Assembly: GCA_964619935.1 (NCBI GenBank)
Contig: CAZUGO010000068.1
Span: forward strand, 6,165 to 70,164
Origin: CAZUGO01 sp964619935
GTDB taxonomy: Bacteria; Planctomycetota; Phycisphaerae; UBA1845; CAIVHJ01
Reading direction: 5' to 3'
DNA length: 64,000 nt
Part shown: piece by piece, positions 33,566-42,802 of the stretch
How positions within the stretch are numbered: the stretch's first letter is position 1
Layout: the number at the start of each line of letters is the position of its first letter
Notes under the pieces: generated by a model
Told to the model about the DNA's origin: nothing
The model's database searches: none
What the model saw: only the letters and a program-made list of their open reading frames with translations
Translations under genes and position numbers: made by a program

Positions 33566-33601
33566 ACGCCTGTGGAGCGCCAGCCACAGGCGTTTTTTTT
33601 T
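33566..33601 (+). terminator. Rho-independent terminator after DUF1573-thioredoxin gene
   Basis: A perfect 9-bp stem, CGCCTGTGG (33567-33575) with CCACAGGCG (33584-33592), an 8-base loop, and an uninterrupted run of nine T (33593-33601). It is the clearest intrinsic terminator in the window and separates the gene from the CsgG-like gene. Confidence 0.92.
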
Positions 33602-33714
33602 GGGGTGGCACCCAGGTGAGCGGTGGAGTTGGCGGGACGCATCACCGATATTCCCGACAGGTCAGCCGCGGCCCCACCCGCACGCGGCCTGCCGCCTCAA
33701 CAAAGGAGTTCGCC

Positions 33715-34620
33715 ATGAACCGATCGCACGTCGTTCGCTACCGCCTGCTCCCGGCGCTGCTGCTCATCGCCGCCGCACCGGCTAGTGCCGCCGTCAAGAA
33801 GACCATCGCGGTGGCCCCCATCGAGGTGCAGGCGGCCGCACGGGTGGGCTGGATGTCCGGCGAAGCGCTGCACGCCCAGTTGATTTCGGAACTCACCAAC
33901 AGCGGGCGCTACCGCGTGGTCGAGCGCGAGAACATCGAGGGGGTCCTCGGGGAACAGGATCTGGCCACCGCCGGGCGCACCCGCACCCAGTCCAGCCCCA
34001 AGACCGGCGATATTGAAGGCGCCCAGATGATGATCAAAGCGGTCATCACCGACGCCGAACAGGAATCGGGAAAAGACAGCAGCGCCTCGATCATGGGCAT
34101 CGGCGGCGGTGCGGCCAAGACCACCTACCGCGTGACCATGGACCTGCGGATCTACGATACCCAGACCAGCCTGATCATGGAGACCGCCACGGTTACGGCC
34201 AAGCAGGTGGTGAAGCAGGGCGGCGTCGGCGTCAATCTCGGGGGCGTGCACGTCGGCGGCAACCGCCAGAAGGCCGACACCACCGGCGCCATCACCCGAG
34301 ACCTCATTCAGCAAGCGCTCAGCCGAATTGATACCCAGGCCCAGGTGCTGGGCTGGAAAACCAAGGTGCTGACCGCCAGCGGCGACAAGATCATCATCAA
34401 GGGCGGCACCCGCGACGGCCTGGAGCCCGGCATGAGATTCACCGTCTGGCAACTCGGCGATCCGATCATCGACGATGAGACCGGGGAAGTGCTCGATCAA
34501 GGTGAAGAGACCCGGGTCGCCGAAATCAGGCTGACCGAGGTCAAGGAACAGGTCGCCTACGCCGCCAAGACCAGCGGCACCGATCCCCAGAAAGGGCAGA
34601 TCGTGAAACTGCTGCAATGA
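33715..34620 (+). CDS. Exported CsgG-like protein
   Basis: 301 residues with a signal peptide (LLPALLLIAAAPASA). The CsgG-like region has KKTIAVAPIEVQA, LHAQLISELTNSGRYRVVER and an LMIKA-type strand (AQMMIKAVITDAEQ), followed by a Gly-rich stretch and a second strand pair (YRVTMDLRIYDTQTSLIMET). CsgG forms outer-membrane curli secretion pores; many bacteria have distant relatives of unknown role, and the C-terminal 90 residues here (DKIIIKGGTRDGLEPGMRF) are an added domain seen in such relatives. No csgA/B genes nearby. ATG 33715 has AAAGGAG upstream. Confidence 0.78.
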   Translation: MNRSHVVRYRLLPALLLIAAAPASAAVKKTIAVAPIEVQAAARVGWMSGEALHAQLISELTNSGRYRVVERENIEGVLGEQDLATAGRTRTQSSPKTGDIEGAQMMIKAVITDAEQESGKDSSASIMGIGGGAAKTTYRVTMDLRIYDTQTSLIMETATVTAKQVVKQGGVGVNLGGVHVGGNRQKADTTGAITRDLIQQALSRIDTQAQVLGWKTKVLTASGDKIIIKGGTRDGLEPGMRFTVWQLGDPIIDDETGEVLDQGEETRVAEIRLTEVKEQVAYAAKTSGTDPQKGQIVKLLQ

Positions 34621-34681
34621 CGACCGGGTTTGCGTCCGGGACTCGCGCCCGGGATCGCTGCGGGCCCGATTCGTGCAAACG

Positions 34682-36484
34682 TCAATCGTCGCCCGGGTCC
34701 AGCACCGACATGAACGCTTCCTGCGGAATTTCCACCCGGCCGACGATCTTCATGCGCTTCTTGCCTTCCTTCTGCTTCTCGAGCAGCTTGCGCTTGCGAG
34801 TCACGTCACCTCCGTAGCACTTGGCGGTGACGTCCTTGCGGAAGGCCTTGATGGTCTCGCGGGCGATGATCTTGCCGCCGATCGCCGCCTGGATGGGGAT
34901 CTCGAACTGGTGGCGGGCGATCTGTTGGCGCAACCGGGCGATCAACCGCCGGCCGCGATACTCAGCCTTGTCGCGATGGACAATGATCGACAGGGCATCG
35001 ACCGGGTGGGCATTGACCAGAATATCGAGCTTGACCAAGTTGGCGGCACGAAACTCGGTGACCTCGTAGTTCATGGTGCCGTAGCCGCGGGTGATGCTCT
35101 TCAGCTTGTCGTAGAAGTCGTAGATGATTTCGGACAGCGGGAAGACGTAGGTCATCATTACCCGGGTCGCGGACAGGTACTCCTGGCGCTTCTGAACACC
35201 GCGGCGATCCATGGCCAGCTTCATCAGGCTCCCGATGTAATCGGCGGGAATGATGATGTTGGCAGAAATCATCGGCTCGCGGATTTCGTGAATCTGGGTG
35301 CGCTCCGGCAAATCGCTGGGCGATGAAATCAGGATGACCTCCCCGTTGGACTTGCAGACCTCGAAGGTCACCGTCGGAGCGGTCTGTACCACGCTGATGT
35401 CGCTCTCCCGTTCCAGCCGTTCCTGGATGATCTTCATGTGCAGCAGGCCCAGGAAGCCGCAGCGGAACCCGATGCCCAAGGCGTCCGAGGTGGCCGGGGC
35501 ATAGGTGAACGAGCAGTCGTTCAGCCACAGCTTCTCCAGTGCTTCCCGAAGCTCGTCGGTTTGCGTGCTGGGACCCGGATAGAAATCGCAGAAGACCATC
35601 TGCTGCGGCGGCTTGTACCCAGGCAGCGGACGGTCGGTCCGCCGGGAGGACAGCGTGACGGTGTCACCGATGTTGACATCGGCGAGATTCTTGATCGAAC
35701 CGACCAGGTAGCCGACCTCGCCGGCCGACAGCGACTTGACCGGGCTGGGCTTGGGGCGGTACTTGCCCAGGTCGGTCACCTGGTGACTGCGGTGCACCGC
35801 CAGAAAATCCACGCGATCGCCCACGCGGACCGTTCCGTCGACCACCCGCAGGTGCACAATGACCCCGCGGTGGGGATCCGCCTTGGCGTCATAGACCAGG
35901 GCCCGCAGCGCCCCCTGAGGGTCCCCGGTCGGCGCAGGAATCCGCTCGACGATGGCCTGGCACAGGGCTTCCAGCCCTTGGCCGGTCTTGGCCGACACAA
36001 AGATGGCCTCCTCGGAGGGAATCCCCAGGAGTTGTTCCAGCTCCAAGGCGACCTCCTCGGGGTGGGCCGTCGGCAGGTCGATCTTGTTGATCACCGGGAT
36101 GATCACCTTGTCGCCCTCGATGGCCAAGTAGGCGTTGGCGACGGTCTGGGCCTGGGCCCCCTGGGCGGCGTCGACCAGCAGGAGCACGCCCTCGCAGGCC
36201 GCCAGGGCCCGCGACACCTCGTAGTTAAAATCAACGTGCCCGGGGGTGTCGATGAGGTTCAGCATGTACTTGGTGCCGTTTAGGGTATAGTCCACGGTGG
36301 CGCGGTTGGCCTTGATGGTAATGCCCATCTCGCGCTCCAGGTCCATGTCGTCCAGGAACTGGGCCCGCATCTCGCGCGCTGCGATCGCCCCGCTGGCGAT
36401 CAAAAAGCGGTCGGCCAGCGTGCTCTTGCCATGGTCGATGTGCGCGATGATGCTGAAGTTGCGAATCAGGTTGCGGTCGATCAT
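34682..36484 (-). CDS. lepA: Elongation factor 4 (LepA)
   Basis: 600 residues, standard length. GTPase motifs: AHIDHGKSTL (G1), DTPGHVDF (G3) and NKID (G4), followed by EF-G-like domains (GYLVGSIKNLADVNIGDTVT, FRCGFLGLLHMKIIQERL) and the LepA-specific C-terminal domain ending in KMKIVGRVEIPQEAF. It back-translocates or remodels stalled ribosomes at the inner membrane. ATG 36484 (MIDRNLIRNFSIIAHIDHG) is the family start; the frame extends ten codons further. Convergent with the CsgG-like gene. Confidence 0.96.
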   Translation of the reverse strand: MIDRNLIRNFSIIAHIDHGKSTLADRFLIASGAIAAREMRAQFLDDMDLEREMGITIKANRATVDYTLNGTKYMLNLIDTPGHVDFNYEVSRALAACEGVLLLVDAAQGAQAQTVANAYLAIEGDKVIIPVINKIDLPTAHPEEVALELEQLLGIPSEEAIFVSAKTGQGLEALCQAIVERIPAPTGDPQGALRALVYDAKADPHRGVIVHLRVVDGTVRVGDRVDFLAVHRSHQVTDLGKYRPKPSPVKSLSAGEVGYLVGSIKNLADVNIGDTVTLSSRRTDRPLPGYKPPQQMVFCDFYPGPSTQTDELREALEKLWLNDCSFTYAPATSDALGIGFRCGFLGLLHMKIIQERLERESDISVVQTAPTVTFEVCKSNGEVILISSPSDLPERTQIHEIREPMISANIIIPADYIGSLMKLAMDRRGVQKRQEYLSATRVMMTYVFPLSEIIYDFYDKLKSITRGYGTMNYEVTEFRAANLVKLDILVNAHPVDALSIIVHRDKAEYRGRRLIARLRQQIARHQFEIPIQAAIGGKIIARETIKAFRKDVTAKCYGGDVTRKRKLLEKQKEGKKRMKIVGRVEIPQEAFMSVLDPGDD

Positions 36485-36578
36485 GGGGTGCTCGAGTGTC
36501 CTGAGGTCTGGCAATCCCGGGAGGGACCGGGGTCATGAGTCCGGTTGGTTCCCTGGGCGCATCCAGCCACGCTATCTT

Positions 36579-37454
36579 ATGGCATCTGTAGGAGGGTTCA
36601 CAATAGCCGCCACCGACAAGGGCATGTCCTGGTCGGTTCGCCAACTGCGCCGCGTGCGCCGCCGGCGGTGGCTGTGCGGCTGCGGCGGCCTGGCCCTGGC
36701 GTGCAGTTTCTTCATGCCCATGTTTCCGGTGTGCGATTCGCCGATGGTGCCCTCTGCCCAATGGGTGGAGTTGTTCACCGATTCTCCTCCCCGCATCGGC
36801 GACCTGTCCGGCACGTTCGTGCTCTTCGGCGTCCCGTACCTCTACGGACTGTTGACCTGCCTGATGGCCTTCCGCAGCCGGGCGATTCGTCGCCGGAGCG
36901 AGCGCTCGATGGGCATTTCGGCGGCGATCCTGTTCGGCGTGCTGATTGTCGTGATCGTCTCTGGCCTCGCCCTGAGCAACGGGCTCTGGCCGCCCAACTT
37001 GCTGGATCTCAGCGCCCTGATGCTGACCTTGCTGGTGCTGTTCTCACTGGCCTACTACCTGCGGACCCTGCGCATGGGACCCAGCGGGTTGTTGTGCACC
37101 CGCTGGTACTTTGCTTTGTGCTGCACGGCCTGGTTTGTGTACGTGTGGGTCAGCGTCGACGAACGGCACTACGGCCTGGGGGTTTCCCTGGCGGGGGCGG
37201 CGTGCATTTTGTGGGCTTGCACCGCGGAGGCCCAGATCCGCTGTCACCTGACCTGGGGCGGGACCCTTCGCCGCCTGGCCTGCTGCCGGATCGAACTGTT
37301 TGATCTCGACGGGCCGCGCTGCTTCGGCTGCGGGTACTTGCTGCTGGGCCTGGGCCACCGGCGCTGTCCCGAGTGCGGACGACCCTACGATCCCGACGAC
37401 TATGCCGTGGATCCGGCGCAGCCAATGACGCCGGCCGACGCCGGGGTCGGTTAG
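36579..37454 (+). CDS. Polytopic membrane protein with C-terminal zinc ribbon
   Basis: About 291 residues. Around six membrane spans (LALACSFFMPMF, VLFGVPYLYGLLTCL, ISAAILFGVLIVVIVSGLAL, ALMLTLLVLFSLAYYL, YFALCCTAWFVYVWV, VSLAGAACILWAC) are followed by a C-terminal ribbon, CFGCGYLLLGLGHRRCPECG, that matches the C-x-x-C ... CPECG tail frequent in Planctomycetota membrane proteins. Function unknown. ATG 36579 and ATG 36624 are both possible; a GGAGGG at 36592-36597 would suit neither perfectly. It is divergent from lepA. Confidence 0.65.
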   Translation: MASVGGFTIAATDKGMSWSVRQLRRVRRRRWLCGCGGLALACSFFMPMFPVCDSPMVPSAQWVELFTDSPPRIGDLSGTFVLFGVPYLYGLLTCLMAFRSRAIRRRSERSMGISAAILFGVLIVVIVSGLALSNGLWPPNLLDLSALMLTLLVLFSLAYYLRTLRMGPSGLLCTRWYFALCCTAWFVYVWVSVDERHYGLGVSLAGAACILWACTAEAQIRCHLTWGGTLRRLACCRIELFDLDGPRCFGCGYLLLGLGHRRCPECGRPYDPDDYAVDPAQPMTPADAGVG

Positions 37455-37505
37455 CTGACATTGCGGGTACGGAAAACCCCTGCGTCGCCCCGGGGTGGCC
37501 GCGAA

Positions 37506-39224
37506 TCAGACCGATTCTTCGAGGGCCATTCTGGAGGCCCCGTCGAGAAATCCTTCCAGCTTGCGGGCCCGAACCGGGTGCTGCAGTTTGCGGATGGCCT
37601 TGGCTTCCACCTGGCGAACCCGCTCGCGGGTCACCTTGAAGATGCGGCCGACTTCCTCGAGGGTGTAGGTGTAGCCGTCGCCGATGCCGTAGCGCAGCTT
37701 GATGATTTCGCGCTCACGGTAGGTCAGGGTCTTGAGCACCTCTTCGATGCGATCCTTGAGCATCTCGTTGCCGGCCGAACTGACCGGCGACTCGGCGCCG
37801 CCGTCCTCGATGAAATCGCTGAAATAGGAGTCTTCGCTGTCGCCCACCGGACGATCCAGAGAGATGGGATGCCGCGAGATCTTCAGCACCCGCCGGGCCT
37901 CGGAGACCGGCATCTTGGCGGCCTTGGCAATTTCCTCGATGGTCGGCTCACGGCGCAGCTCCTGCTCCAGCTTCTTGCTGATGTTCCGGAGCTTGCTCAT
38001 GGTCTCGATCATGTGAACGGGGATGCGGATGGTGCGGGCGTGATCGGCAATGGCTCGGGTGATGGCCTGGCGGATCCACCAGGTCGCGTAGGTGCTGAAC
38101 TTGTAGCCGCGCTTGTATTCGTACTTGTCGACCGCCCGCATCAGACCGGTGTTGCCTTCCTGGATGATGTCCAGAAAGCTCAGGCCGCGGTTGCGGTACT
38201 TCTTGGCAATCGAGACCACCAGCCGCAAGTTGCCGCCCGACAGCTTGCGCTTGGCGTCTTCATACTCGCCGAAGACCCGCCGAATGTTCAGCAGCCGGTT
38301 CTCCAGTTCATCCGGCGTCTCCATGACCAGCCCGGTCACGCCGGCCAGTTCTTCCTTCATGACCTGCTGGTCGTCGGCCGGCATGGTCGGCTTTTTGATC
38401 TCGCGGGCGACCCGGTGCTCCAGGTCGCGCATCTTGATGTGCAGTCCGATCAACTTGCGCATCAGCGGCTGGATGCGACTGGTGCGCAGCGACAGCTCCT
38501 CGAGCAGCTTGGAAACCTTGCGGCGGCGGCGATGGATGCGTTCGCGGGCACCGCGGCGGACGGCCGCCGACACCCGACCCTCGTGCATCTTGTTCCAGTC
38601 GCTCTGGTTCAGCTCCAGGAGCTTCTCCACGGTTTCCAGATTGCCCGGCAACCGCTCGATGATGGTCGTCTTGGCGCTGTGCTCGGAGGTGGAGATCTTC
38701 ATGGTCCGATCGAACGGCAAGGAGCCGTCTTCGACCTGCCGCAGAATCTGCACCGCTTGAGCGCTGCAGAAGTCGCTTTCCAGAACCTTCTGGCGAAAGG
38801 CCATGCGCGTCAGTTCGATTTTCTTGGCCAGGTTGATTTCCTGGTCGCGGGTCAGCAGCGGAATCTCGCCCATCTGGGTCAGATACATCCGCACCGGATC
38901 GTCGATCCGCCGCCCGGCGGCCTCTTCGGCCAGCTCTTCCTGGGTGATGGGCTCTTCTTCCCGGGCCGACTTGGCGGTGTTGTCGCGGGAGTCACCGTTC
39001 TCGGCCAGGCGATTGGCTTCGCGCTCGTCGATCATTTCAATGCCGGCTTCTTCCAGGCGCAGCATGATCAACTCGAGCTTGTCCGGAGAAATGGCCTCAT
39101 CGGGCAGACGCTTGTTCAGCTCTTCCCAGGTCAGATAGCCTTGTTTCCCGCCCTTGTCGAGCAGATCGAGAACAGACGCCTCAATCGGATCGATCTGCAC
39201 TTCTGTCGCGACGTCAGCCATCAT
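37506..39224 (-). CDS. rpoD: Housekeeping RNA polymerase sigma factor (sigma70)
   Basis: 572 residues with all sigma70 regions: region 1.1 (LLDKGGKQGYLTWEELNKRL), 1.2 (DPVRMYLTQMGEIPLL), region 2 (GNTGLMRAVDKYEYKRGYKF, TYATWWIRQAITRAIADHAR), region 3 (EIAKAAKMPVSEARRVLK) and 4.2 (YTLEEVGRIFKVTRERVRQV). It recognises general -35/-10 promoters such as those proposed here. It begins 52 bases after the dnaG stop on the same strand, the conserved dnaG-rpoD order. An AGGAG lies about six bases before the ATGATG pair at the start. Confidence 0.96.
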   Translation of the reverse strand: MMADVATEVQIDPIEASVLDLLDKGGKQGYLTWEELNKRLPDEAISPDKLELIMLRLEEAGIEMIDEREANRLAENGDSRDNTAKSAREEEPITQEELAEEAAGRRIDDPVRMYLTQMGEIPLLTRDQEINLAKKIELTRMAFRQKVLESDFCSAQAVQILRQVEDGSLPFDRTMKISTSEHSAKTTIIERLPGNLETVEKLLELNQSDWNKMHEGRVSAAVRRGARERIHRRRRKVSKLLEELSLRTSRIQPLMRKLIGLHIKMRDLEHRVAREIKKPTMPADDQQVMKEELAGVTGLVMETPDELENRLLNIRRVFGEYEDAKRKLSGGNLRLVVSIAKKYRNRGLSFLDIIQEGNTGLMRAVDKYEYKRGYKFSTYATWWIRQAITRAIADHARTIRIPVHMIETMSKLRNISKKLEQELRREPTIEEIAKAAKMPVSEARRVLKISRHPISLDRPVGDSEDSYFSDFIEDGGAESPVSSAGNEMLKDRIEEVLKTLTYREREIIKLRYGIGDGYTYTLEEVGRIFKVTRERVRQVEAKAIRKLQHPVRARKLEGFLDGASRMALEESV

Positions 39225-39276
39225 CCATTCTCCTGGCGGGGTTTCCGACCTGTTGCCGTTCGCCCAAGCCCGCTAT

Positions 39277-41157
39277 CTAGTTCAAGCCGGTATTGATCCG
39301 GATCTTGCGAATGCCGGCGAAGTTTGAAACGCTCGCGTATTCCCTGGTATTGTGGTGAATCTCGGCCAACTGTTGGTCTGCCTCGGTCCCCGACGGGGCC
39401 GGGAGGTCCTCTTGCCGAGCAGCGAACCAAGCCTGCTCCGCCTGGTTGGCCTTGCGGACCACCCGCATGAACGCCAGCCGCTCGACTGCCGACTTCAAGC
39501 GGGCCTCGAGCTGCCCGGCAGCCAATCCGCGCTCCCGCAGGGAGACAATACGGGCCGCGTCCTTGGCGCAATCAAAATGGCCCAGCAACTCGGTCAATGG
39601 AAACTCTCCTACCCGGTCGATCAATTCGACCGTGTGCTGGGCAATGCGGCGGAGCTGTTCGTCCGCAAAGGCGGCGGCCACGAAGACCTCCGCTGCGCGC
39701 GGATACAATCCCGGCTCACACAATAAAACGGTCAGAATATCCAACATCGCCGCCTCTTCGACCCCACCGGGACGATAGGCGGCGGTGCCGCGCTGTACTG
39801 TTGAATCCGAGTCGCCAGCGGCGGCGGAACCTCGCGAGGCCCGCTGTCTGGCGAGTTCGATCTGCCGGCCAATCTCGTTGGGCGCTACCCCGATCAAACC
39901 GCTGACCTGATTGATCAACAGGCCGCGCGGAATGGCGTCCAACTTTCCAAATGCCTGCGACATACCCACATAGGTCAGAAATTCCCGGACCGCCTCCTGT
40001 CTGGCGGTTACGGACACGCCACCCTTGTGGGCATCAGTTGCCTGCTGCCATTTGAATTCTAGCGCCGAGGGTGCTGAAATCAACAGGCGCTCAAAATCGG
40101 AGGCCGCGTGTCCCTGGAAGAATTCACAGGGATCAACGCCGCCCGGCATCTGGGCCAGCGACACATCCATCTGGGCTTCCAGGGCGATCTCCAAACCCCG
40201 CTCGGCGGCCTGCGAACCGGCCTGGTCGCCGTCGAAAAGCAACACCAAGTGCGGCACAAACCGCCGCAGAATGCGGGGGTGCTGCGCGGTCAGGGCCGTC
40301 CCCAGGGTGGCCACGACTTCGGCGAAACCGTGCTGGTGGGCCATGAGCACGTCGGTGTAGCCTTCCACGATCACTGCCCGGCCCTTAGCCGAAAAAGCCG
40401 CCCGGGCCTTGTGCAAGCCGTACAGGCAGGTGCTCTTGGAAAACAACGGCGACTCCGCCGAGTTAATATACTTGGCCGGGTCGTCGCCCAGAGTCCGACC
40501 GCCGAACCCCAGGGTTCGACCGGCCAGATCGATGATTGGAAACATGATCCGGTTGCGGAAGACATCGTAGCGGCGCCCATCGCGGCTGACCCGAATCAAA
40601 CCGGCGGCCTGCAACGCCGCGTCCGAAACTCCCGCTGCCGAGGCCCGCGACAGCAAGCGGTCAAAGCTGTCAGCAGCATAACCCACCTGAAAGGCCTCCA
40701 GAACCTCACGCTCGAGCCCCCGGGAGGCCAAATACGATTCGGCCGCGCGGCCCTCTGAACTCAACAAGCAACTGCGAAAGACGCCGGCCGCCCATTCATT
40801 GGCCCGCAGCAGGTCGGCGCGAACCACCTCCGACCCACCGGCGGATTTCCGAGGCTCGGTGATCCGGATATGGGCCCGGTCCGCCAGCAGTTGGCGGGCT
40901 TCCTGAAAGGAGATCGAGTTGACCTCCATCACGAAGCTGAAAACGTCGCCCCCCCGCCCGCAGCCGAAGCACTTGTAGTATTGCTCCGCGGGGCGCACGT
41001 GAAACGATGGCGTCTTCTCCGAATGGAATGGACACAACCCCTTGAGGTCGCGGCCGGCCGCCTTGAGGGCAACATACTGACCAATGACGTCAACAATGTC
41101 GCTGGCCTCGCGGATCTCCCGGGTGAGCTGTTCTGCAGTGCGTAAGGAAACCGTCAG
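39277..41157 (-). CDS. dnaG: DNA primase, apparently with a non-canonical start codon
   Basis: Primase makes the RNA primers of DNA replication. The reading frame contains the zinc finger CPFHSEKTPSFHVRP ... YKCFGCGRGG, the TOPRIM core (VIVEGYTDVLMAHQHG, LLFDGDQAGSQA) and a helicase-binding tail. The first ATG in frame (41037) cuts inside the zinc finger, so it cannot be the true start. Upstream the frame continues in conserved primase sequence (TREIREASDIVDVIGQYVAL) to an in-frame TAA (about 41196), but no ATG or GTG occurs, and the only TTG directly abuts the zinc finger. A strong AGGAGGG (41164-41158) sits just before CTG (41157-41155) and ACG; CTG is proposed, giving 626 residues. A sequencing error is an alternative. 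Confidence 0.88.
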   Translation of the reverse strand: MTVSLRTAEQLTREIREASDIVDVIGQYVALKAAGRDLKGLCPFHSEKTPSFHVRPAEQYYKCFGCGRGGDVFSFVMEVNSISFQEARQLLADRAHIRITEPRKSAGGSEVVRADLLRANEWAAGVFRSCLLSSEGRAAESYLASRGLEREVLEAFQVGYAADSFDRLLSRASAAGVSDAALQAAGLIRVSRDGRRYDVFRNRIMFPIIDLAGRTLGFGGRTLGDDPAKYINSAESPLFSKSTCLYGLHKARAAFSAKGRAVIVEGYTDVLMAHQHGFAEVVATLGTALTAQHPRILRRFVPHLVLLFDGDQAGSQAAERGLEIALEAQMDVSLAQMPGGVDPCEFFQGHAASDFERLLISAPSALEFKWQQATDAHKGGVSVTARQEAVREFLTYVGMSQAFGKLDAIPRGLLINQVSGLIGVAPNEIGRQIELARQRASRGSAAAGDSDSTVQRGTAAYRPGGVEEAAMLDILTVLLCEPGLYPRAAEVFVAAAFADEQLRRIAQHTVELIDRVGEFPLTELLGHFDCAKDAARIVSLRERGLAAGQLEARLKSAVERLAFMRVVRKANQAEQAWFAARQEDLPAPSGTEADQQLAEIHHNTREYASVSNFAGIRKIRINTGLN

Positions 41158-41289
41158 CCCTCCTATGATTTCCCTTAGTCGTTGATGCCGTTAACGTAAG
41201 GACAGAGTGGCCAACGAGAACCTACGCCGGATGTGACCCCGATCTCGCATCGCGCTTCCACCCACTCGCGCCCGCCTCAGTATCTGCAA

Positions 41290-41318
41290 AATATACATCA
41301 CGATATCGGGCCGGTCAA
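41290..41318 (-). promoter_or_regulatory. Sigma70-type promoter of dnaG-rpoD
   Basis: On the minus strand TTGACC (41318-41313), a 17-base spacer and TATATT (41295-41290) give a good housekeeping promoter. Transcription would start near 41283, leaving a leader of about 125 bases before the proposed dnaG start. The 335-base gap to the LON gene is AT-rich from about 41280 to 41390; the only other thing seen is the dnaG ribosome site. Confidence 0.6.
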
Positions 41319-41492
41319 ATTATCGGATGTCCTAAGTTCAGCTATTATCATTTATTGTGTCTTGCATTAGACCATGTTAATTTGGGCACATGGAATGCGT
41401 TTCCGGGGCCAGCGTCCGGCTGGCGGGTCAATGGCGGGCCCATTCGAAAAGGCACTCGCCGGCCTTGCGGTCGACGCTATACTCTTCATGCT

Positions 41493-42161
41493 ATGTTGTG
41501 CCCAAAGCGCCCGGTTCCGATCTTCCCGCTGCCCAACTGCGTCGTCCTGCCCGGCGCCGTCCAGGCGTTGCATATCTTTGAACCCCGCTACCGCCGAATG
41601 GTTGCTGACGAATTGTCTCGACCGCTGGGCGACCGGAAGATCGCGGCGGCTTTGCTGCGGCCCGGCTACGAGCCGGAGTACTACACCCACCACGCGGCAA
41701 TCCACCCGGCGTTGTGCCTGTGCGACATCATGAAGCACCAGGCGCTGCCCGATGGCCGCAGCAATCTGCTGATCCAGGGTCGCTGTCGCACCACCATCGC
41801 TAGAGAAGAATACGGTGCGCCCTACCGCCGGGCCATCCTCTGCGAGCAACTGTCGACCGGCGTGCTCCCTGAAGAGGAGGTGGCCTTGCGGGCCAGACTG
41901 GCGGCCACATTGCAGAAGCTGCCCAGCCCGCTGTTGCAACTGTGCTGCGAGTTGACCGCCCAGGAAGATAATCTGGAGCGGCTCACCGACCTGTTGACCT
42001 TCCATGCCCTCGAGGACGAGACCTATCCGGCCAAACAGCTGGTCCTGGCCGAAGGCCGCGTTGACTTTCGAGTCAAGATGTTGATCACGCTGATCGAGCG
42101 GCAATATCTCCGCAAACCGGACCCCCGCGGTCACTGGCCCACTACCCTGAGCTGCAACTGA
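41493..42161 (+). CDS. Stand-alone LON N-terminal-domain protein
   Basis: 222 residues with the LON substrate-binding fold: PVPIFPLPNCVVLPGAVQALHIFEPRYRRM at the start, then a strand region (SNLLIQGRCRTTI) and a helical C-terminal half. There is no ATPase or protease domain, so it is the single-domain LON-like protein (often annotated as a peptidase S16 N-terminal protein) of unclear function. ATG 41493 begins just before the motif. rnpB follows directly. Confidence 0.8.
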   Translation: MLCPKRPVPIFPLPNCVVLPGAVQALHIFEPRYRRMVADELSRPLGDRKIAAALLRPGYEPEYYTHHAAIHPALCLCDIMKHQALPDGRSNLLIQGRCRTTIAREEYGAPYRRAILCEQLSTGVLPEEEVALRARLAATLQKLPSPLLQLCCELTAQEDNLERLTDLLTFHALEDETYPAKQLVLAEGRVDFRVKMLITLIERQYLRKPDPRGHWPTTLSCN

Positions 42162-42193
42162 CCCACGGGTCGACCGCCGCCGGCCATTCGGGC

Positions 42194-42199
42194 TATAAT
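42194..42199 (+). promoter_or_regulatory. -10 box of rnpB
   Basis: A perfect TATAAT ten bases before the proposed 5' end of the RNase P RNA. No convincing -35 hexamer is seen at the right distance in the GC-rich sequence upstream. Confidence 0.65.
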
Positions 42200-42208
42200 C
42201 AACCGGCG

Positions 42209-42642
42209 CGGAGTGAGCGAAGGTGATCGCTCACGGGTTCTTTGACATCCGTGGGAGGAAAGTCCGAACTGGGCAGGGTACGGTGATGGCTAACGGCCAC
42301 CCGGGGCGACCCGAGGGAAAGTGCCACAGAAAGCAAACAGCCCGCCGGAGACCCGCGGCGGGCGGCGGTCCCGCCCGCCGAGGGTCTCCGGAAGGCAATG
42401 GTGAAAGGGTGCGGTAAGAGCGCACCGGGCGGTTGGTGACAACCGTCGCACGGCAAACCCCACCGCCAGCAAGCCCAAGCATGCGGCGAGTTCGTTTCGA
42501 CGAACGAGAGATGACCCGTCTCTCTCGAGCCGCGGGTAGGGCGCTCGAGCGGTTCAGCAATGGACCGCCCAGACAAATGATCACCTCGATCGCACCCAGC
42601 GGTGCGGTCCAGACAGAATTCGGCTTATCCGTTCACTCCGTG
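42209..42642 (+). ncRNA. rnpB: RNase P RNA, bacterial type A
   Basis: The catalytic RNA that trims tRNA 5' ends. Conserved core segments appear in order: GAGGAAAGTCCGAACT (about 42253-42268), AAAGTGCCACAGAAA (about 42319-42333), GGTGAAAGGGTGCGGTAAGA (about 42399-42418), GGCAAACCCC (about 42453-42462), and near the 3' end AGACAAATGATCACCT and GACAGAATTCGGCTTAT. The 5' end (CGGAGTGA at 42209-42216) pairs with TTCACTCCG at 42632-42640, closing helix P1. A short T-rich stretch follows at 42644. The ends are placed from this pairing. Confidence 0.96.
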
Positions 42643-42802
42643 CTTTTATTGCTGCGGCGAATCCGCGGGCAGACATCGAGGATCGATCGCGAATGGGGTC
42701 GGGGTTGGGCGAAGAAGATGCAGGGGGGGGCTGAGGCACGGCGCTGCGGGCGCTTGAACACCCTCACGACGACCGGTCATCCATCGAAGGCCAAGCCGCG
42801 GC

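Noticed and set aside
37461..39296. Plus-strand frame of 611 codons across rpoD
   Set aside because: The minus strand is an unmistakable sigma70 gene; the plus frame is its GC-rich shadow.
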